Shown here one piece after another: positions 61,672 to 64,000 of a stretch of 64,000 nucleotides of DNA. How positions within the stretch are numbered: the stretch's first letter is position 1; each line of letters starts with the position of its first letter. The position numbers and the translations under genes are program-made. The stretch comes from Arthrobacter sp. AQ5-06. GTDB taxonomy: Bacteria > Actinomycetota > Actinomycetes > Actinomycetales > Micrococcaceae. The notes beneath the pieces were generated by a model. That model ran no database searches, was not told the DNA's origin, and was given only the letters and a program-made list of their open reading frames with translations. The stretch covers positions 186,001 through 250,000 of the forward strand of contig NZ_QMKP01000005.1 in NCBI RefSeq assembly GCF_003287955.1, written 5' to 3'.

Positions 61672-64000
61672 GTGACAAACCCCGAGGATCGCCGATTTGA
61701 CGAGTTGCTCGCCAAAATGACGCTTGAAGAAAAAGTAATGCTGCTCACAGGCCGTGATTTCTGGACCACATGGCCTGTTGAAAAGATCGGCCTGCGGCGT
61801 ATCCTCGTCTCGGACGGGCCAAGTGGCGTGCGCGGTGAGACGTGGGACGAACGTGACCCTTCGCTCAACCTCCCCAGCGCGACCGCCCTGTCATCTTCCT
61901 GGGACCTGGCTATGGCCCGGCGGTATGGTGCCGTATCCGCAGTGGAAGCACGTCGCAAGAACGTCGATGTTGTGCTTGGGCCGACGATCAATCTGCACAG
62001 GTCCCCGCTGGGCGGACGGCACTTTGAGGCCTTCAGCGAAGACCCGGTGCTAACCGCCGATCTCGCGGCCGCCTACGTGGCCGGAGTCCAGGAAAATGGA
62101 GTCGGAGCAACACCGAAACACTATATTGCGAACGACTTCGAAACCGATCGTTTCACCGTTGACGTGCAGGTTGATGACCGCGCTCTCCGGGAGCTCTACC
62201 TGGCGGCCTTTGAAAAGGCCATCGTCGAATCGCACGCCTGGCTTGTGATGAGCTCCTACAATGCCATCAACGGGACAACGGCCACGGAGCATGACCTGCT
62301 TGAGACGCCTTTGAACTCCGAATGGGGTTTCGACGGCGTAGTCATCAGCGACTGGACGGCCGTGCGCTCGTTGGAGAGCGCCAAGGCTTCCCAGGACCTC
62401 GTTATGCCTGGCCCTGAGGGCCCCTGGGGGCGTTCGCTCGTCGCGGCAGTGCAGAGAGGCGACGTCGACGTCAGCGTCGTCGACCGCAAGGTACGCCGAC
62501 TGCTGCGGCTGGCCGCACGGGTAGGCGCGCTGGAAGGGTTCGAACCTGTGCAGGCCGAACCCCCCAATGTGGAAGACGGCGTAGCGTTTGCCCGCGAAGC
62601 AGCCGCTGCGGGATCAGTGTTGGTCAAGAATGACGGGATACTGCCGTTGCCGGCAGAACCTACACGGATCGCCGTCATTGGCCACAACGCCAGATTCGCC
62701 AGAACCCAGGGTGGCGGAAGTGCCACCGTCCTCCCGGAGCGCGTCATCTCGCCGCTCCTGGGAATCTGCCTCGCCATGCCGAGCGGTGAAGTTTCGTACT
62801 CGATCGGCGCCGTCGTTCAGGAGGGTGTAGCCGCACTCCCGCTCGAGCGGATGTCCAACCCAGTTTCCGGCGGAGCCGGAGTGCGCGTCAGGTTCCTGGA
62901 TGCCCAAGGCGTTGAGCTCGCAGCGCAGGATCGCCGTTCCACCGCACTGGTGTGGCTCGGAGGTGGGGTCCCGATTGCTGCGTCATCCGTCGTCGAGCTG
63001 TCAACCCGCTACGTCCCTGAGCAGACCGGCGAGATCCTCCTGGGCTTCGCCGCCGTCGGGACGGCACGAATCTTTGCCGACGGCGTTCTGGTGGTGGAGG
63101 GCACCGTCACGCCGGTGGGGAACGATCTTGGCGCATCCTTCCTGTCTCCTGACTCGCTCACGGGGAAGCTGACCGTATCCGCAGGAAGGCCGATCAATAT
63201 CCGGGTCGAATACGAAATTGGCGACCGCACCGGCCCCTTGGCGGATGCTCTGGCATTCACCTTCGGTCTGGCAGCCGATGATTCGAACCCCAATGCCCTG
63301 ATTGCCCAGGCCGTCCAGGCGGCCAGGGGTTCGGATGTGGCCGTTGTTGTTGTCGGGACAAATTCACGGGTGGAATCTGAAGGGTACGACCGGGACTCCC
63401 TTGCCCTTCCGGGGCGCCAGGACGAATTGGTACGGGCAGTGGCAGCCGCGAACCCGCGAACCATAGTTGTAGTCAACGCCGGATCGCCGGTGCTCATGCC
63501 CTGGCGCGACGATGTGGCGGCCATCCTGCTGACGTACTTCGGCGGACAGGAGTATGGACACGCCGTCGCGGACATACTGTTCGGCAAGGTGGAACCCGGC
63601 GGCCGGCTGCCCACCACCTGGCCCAAGGAGGAGCTGGATGTTCCCGTCCTGAACGTCACTCCGTCTGACGGGGTGCTCCGCTACGACGAAGGTATCCATA
63701 TCGGTTACCGGGCCTGGCTCAAGAATGGGACAGCGTCGGCGTACGAGTTCGGTCACGGACTGGGCTACACCACGTGGTCCTTCGACGATCTCTCCGTAGA
63801 GACGGTCAACAATGGACCCCGTCCCGCCGATACTGCGTTCGAGGTCCAGGTGACCGTGAGAAACACCGGAATGCGTGCAGGCAAACAGGTCGTTCAGGTC
63901 TACGCAGAATTCGTGGACTCAGCCGTGGACCGTCCGGTACGCTGGCTCGTCGGCTTTGCACCGATCTGGGCGGAAGCAGGGGCCAGTGCCACCGCAACCG
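61672..64000 (+). CDS. GH3 beta-glucosidase with PA14 insertion, partial
   Basis: The frame is open to the window end, so at least 776 residues are seen and the C-terminus is cut. Order: (beta/alpha)8 domain with ILVSDGPSGVR, TPKHYIANDFETDRF and the nucleophile Asp in VVISDWTAVRS; then an alpha/beta sandwich domain; a PA14-like insert (about residues 370-530); and the fibronectin III-like end (GYTTWSFDDL, then NTGMRAGKQVVQVYAE). GGAGG at 5 nt selects GTG 61672, though ATG 61624 is in frame. There is no signal peptide, implying intracellular action on imported beta-glucosides. Confidence 0.9.
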   Translation, partial: MTNPEDRRFDELLAKMTLEEKVMLLTGRDFWTTWPVEKIGLRRILVSDGPSGVRGETWDERDPSLNLPSATALSSSWDLAMARRYGAVSAVEARRKNVDVVLGPTINLHRSPLGGRHFEAFSEDPVLTADLAAAYVAGVQENGVGATPKHYIANDFETDRFTVDVQVDDRALRELYLAAFEKAIVESHAWLVMSSYNAINGTTATEHDLLETPLNSEWGFDGVVISDWTAVRSLESAKASQDLVMPGPEGPWGRSLVAAVQRGDVDVSVVDRKVRRLLRLAARVGALEGFEPVQAEPPNVEDGVAFAREAAAAGSVLVKNDGILPLPAEPTRIAVIGHNARFARTQGGGSATVLPERVISPLLGICLAMPSGEVSYSIGAVVQEGVAALPLERMSNPVSGGAGVRVRFLDAQGVELAAQDRRSTALVWLGGGVPIAASSVVELSTRYVPEQTGEILLGFAAVGTARIFADGVLVVEGTVTPVGNDLGASFLSPDSLTGKLTVSAGRPINIRVEYEIGDRTGPLADALAFTFGLAADDSNPNALIAQAVQAARGSDVAVVVVGTNSRVESEGYDRDSLALPGRQDELVRAVAAANPRTIVVVNAGSPVLMPWRDDVAAILLTYFGGQEYGHAVADILFGKVEPGGRLPTTWPKEELDVPVLNVTPSDGVLRYDEGIHIGYRAWLKNGTASAYEFGHGLGYTTWSFDDLSVETVNNGPRPADTAFEVQVTVRNTGMRAGKQVVQVYAEFVDSAVDRPVRWLVGFAPIWAEAGASATAT

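Overview
The window is a high-GC chromosomal segment of a Gram-positive actinobacterium. Gene content and order (bioA-bioF-bioD-P450; serS, diacylglycerol kinase and prephenate dehydratase; peptidase E plus amidase; several soil-catabolism modules) suggest Micrococcaceae of the Arthrobacter / Pseudarthrobacter / Paenarthrobacter group. That placement rests on gene content and codon use, not on a database search. No rRNA, tRNA or CRISPR array was seen.

Region 1 (1-19.0 kb) is mostly housekeeping. It holds the 3' end of a biotin operon (bioA', bioF, bioD and a cytochrome P450 without the usual ExxR motif), a carboxylesterase, a phosphoketolase broken by a 13-bp tandem duplication, an RDD membrane protein, a SatD-like protein, a HAD phosphatase, serS, a lipid kinase, pheA, a rhodanese, peptidase E plus amidase, a DUF4190 protein and a NERD protein. 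Three copies of a 61-65 bp hairpin element (arms like TTTTGTCCAGATAAC) lie between genes here.

Region 2 (19.0-31.7 kb) is a patchwork. A xanthine dehydrogenase operon (xdhABC) is flanked by two near-identical 90-bp copies of the phosphoglucomutase (pgm) promoter region, IS-like debris, RHS repeat remnants and a decapitated NCS2 nucleobase permease. After pgm come a RutE-type nitroreductase, fragments of a beta-lactamase-like gene and of pcaH, an intact pobA, an IclR regulator, and more debris.

Region 3 (31.7-53.2 kb) looks like a cluster for complete flavonoid glycoside (rutin/quercetin type) catabolism. The + strand carries an MFS transporter, a GH1 beta-glucosidase, a GH78 alpha-L-rhamnosidase and a quercetin 2,3-dioxygenase, behind a divergent TetR repressor with a clear palindromic operator. 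The - strand carries an oligopeptide-type ABC importer, two alpha/beta hydrolases, an FAH-family hydrolase, a class A flavin hydroxylase, a DUF3500 protein, a class III CoA-transferase and a fused AccD/AccA-like carboxyltransferase. Most of these neighbours overlap by 4 nt. I propose that the last set degrades the flavonoid A ring (2,4,6-trihydroxybenzoate / phloroglucinol) through a malonyl-pyruvate (2,4-dioxoadipate) intermediate to pyruvate and malonate, with malonate then activated and decarboxylated. This route is inference.

Region 4 (53.2-64 kb) carries a frameshifted IclR regulator, a decayed IS701-type element, a ROK repressor flanked on both sides by the same operator, two type-B carboxylesterases, a PAP2 phosphatase, a second TetR regulator and the start of a GH3 beta-glucosidase that runs off the window. 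Palindromes with the core TTCAA-N3-TTGAA recur at the quercetinase gene, at the hydrolase gene and at both sides of the ROK gene, which hints at shared or related control across regions 3 and 4.
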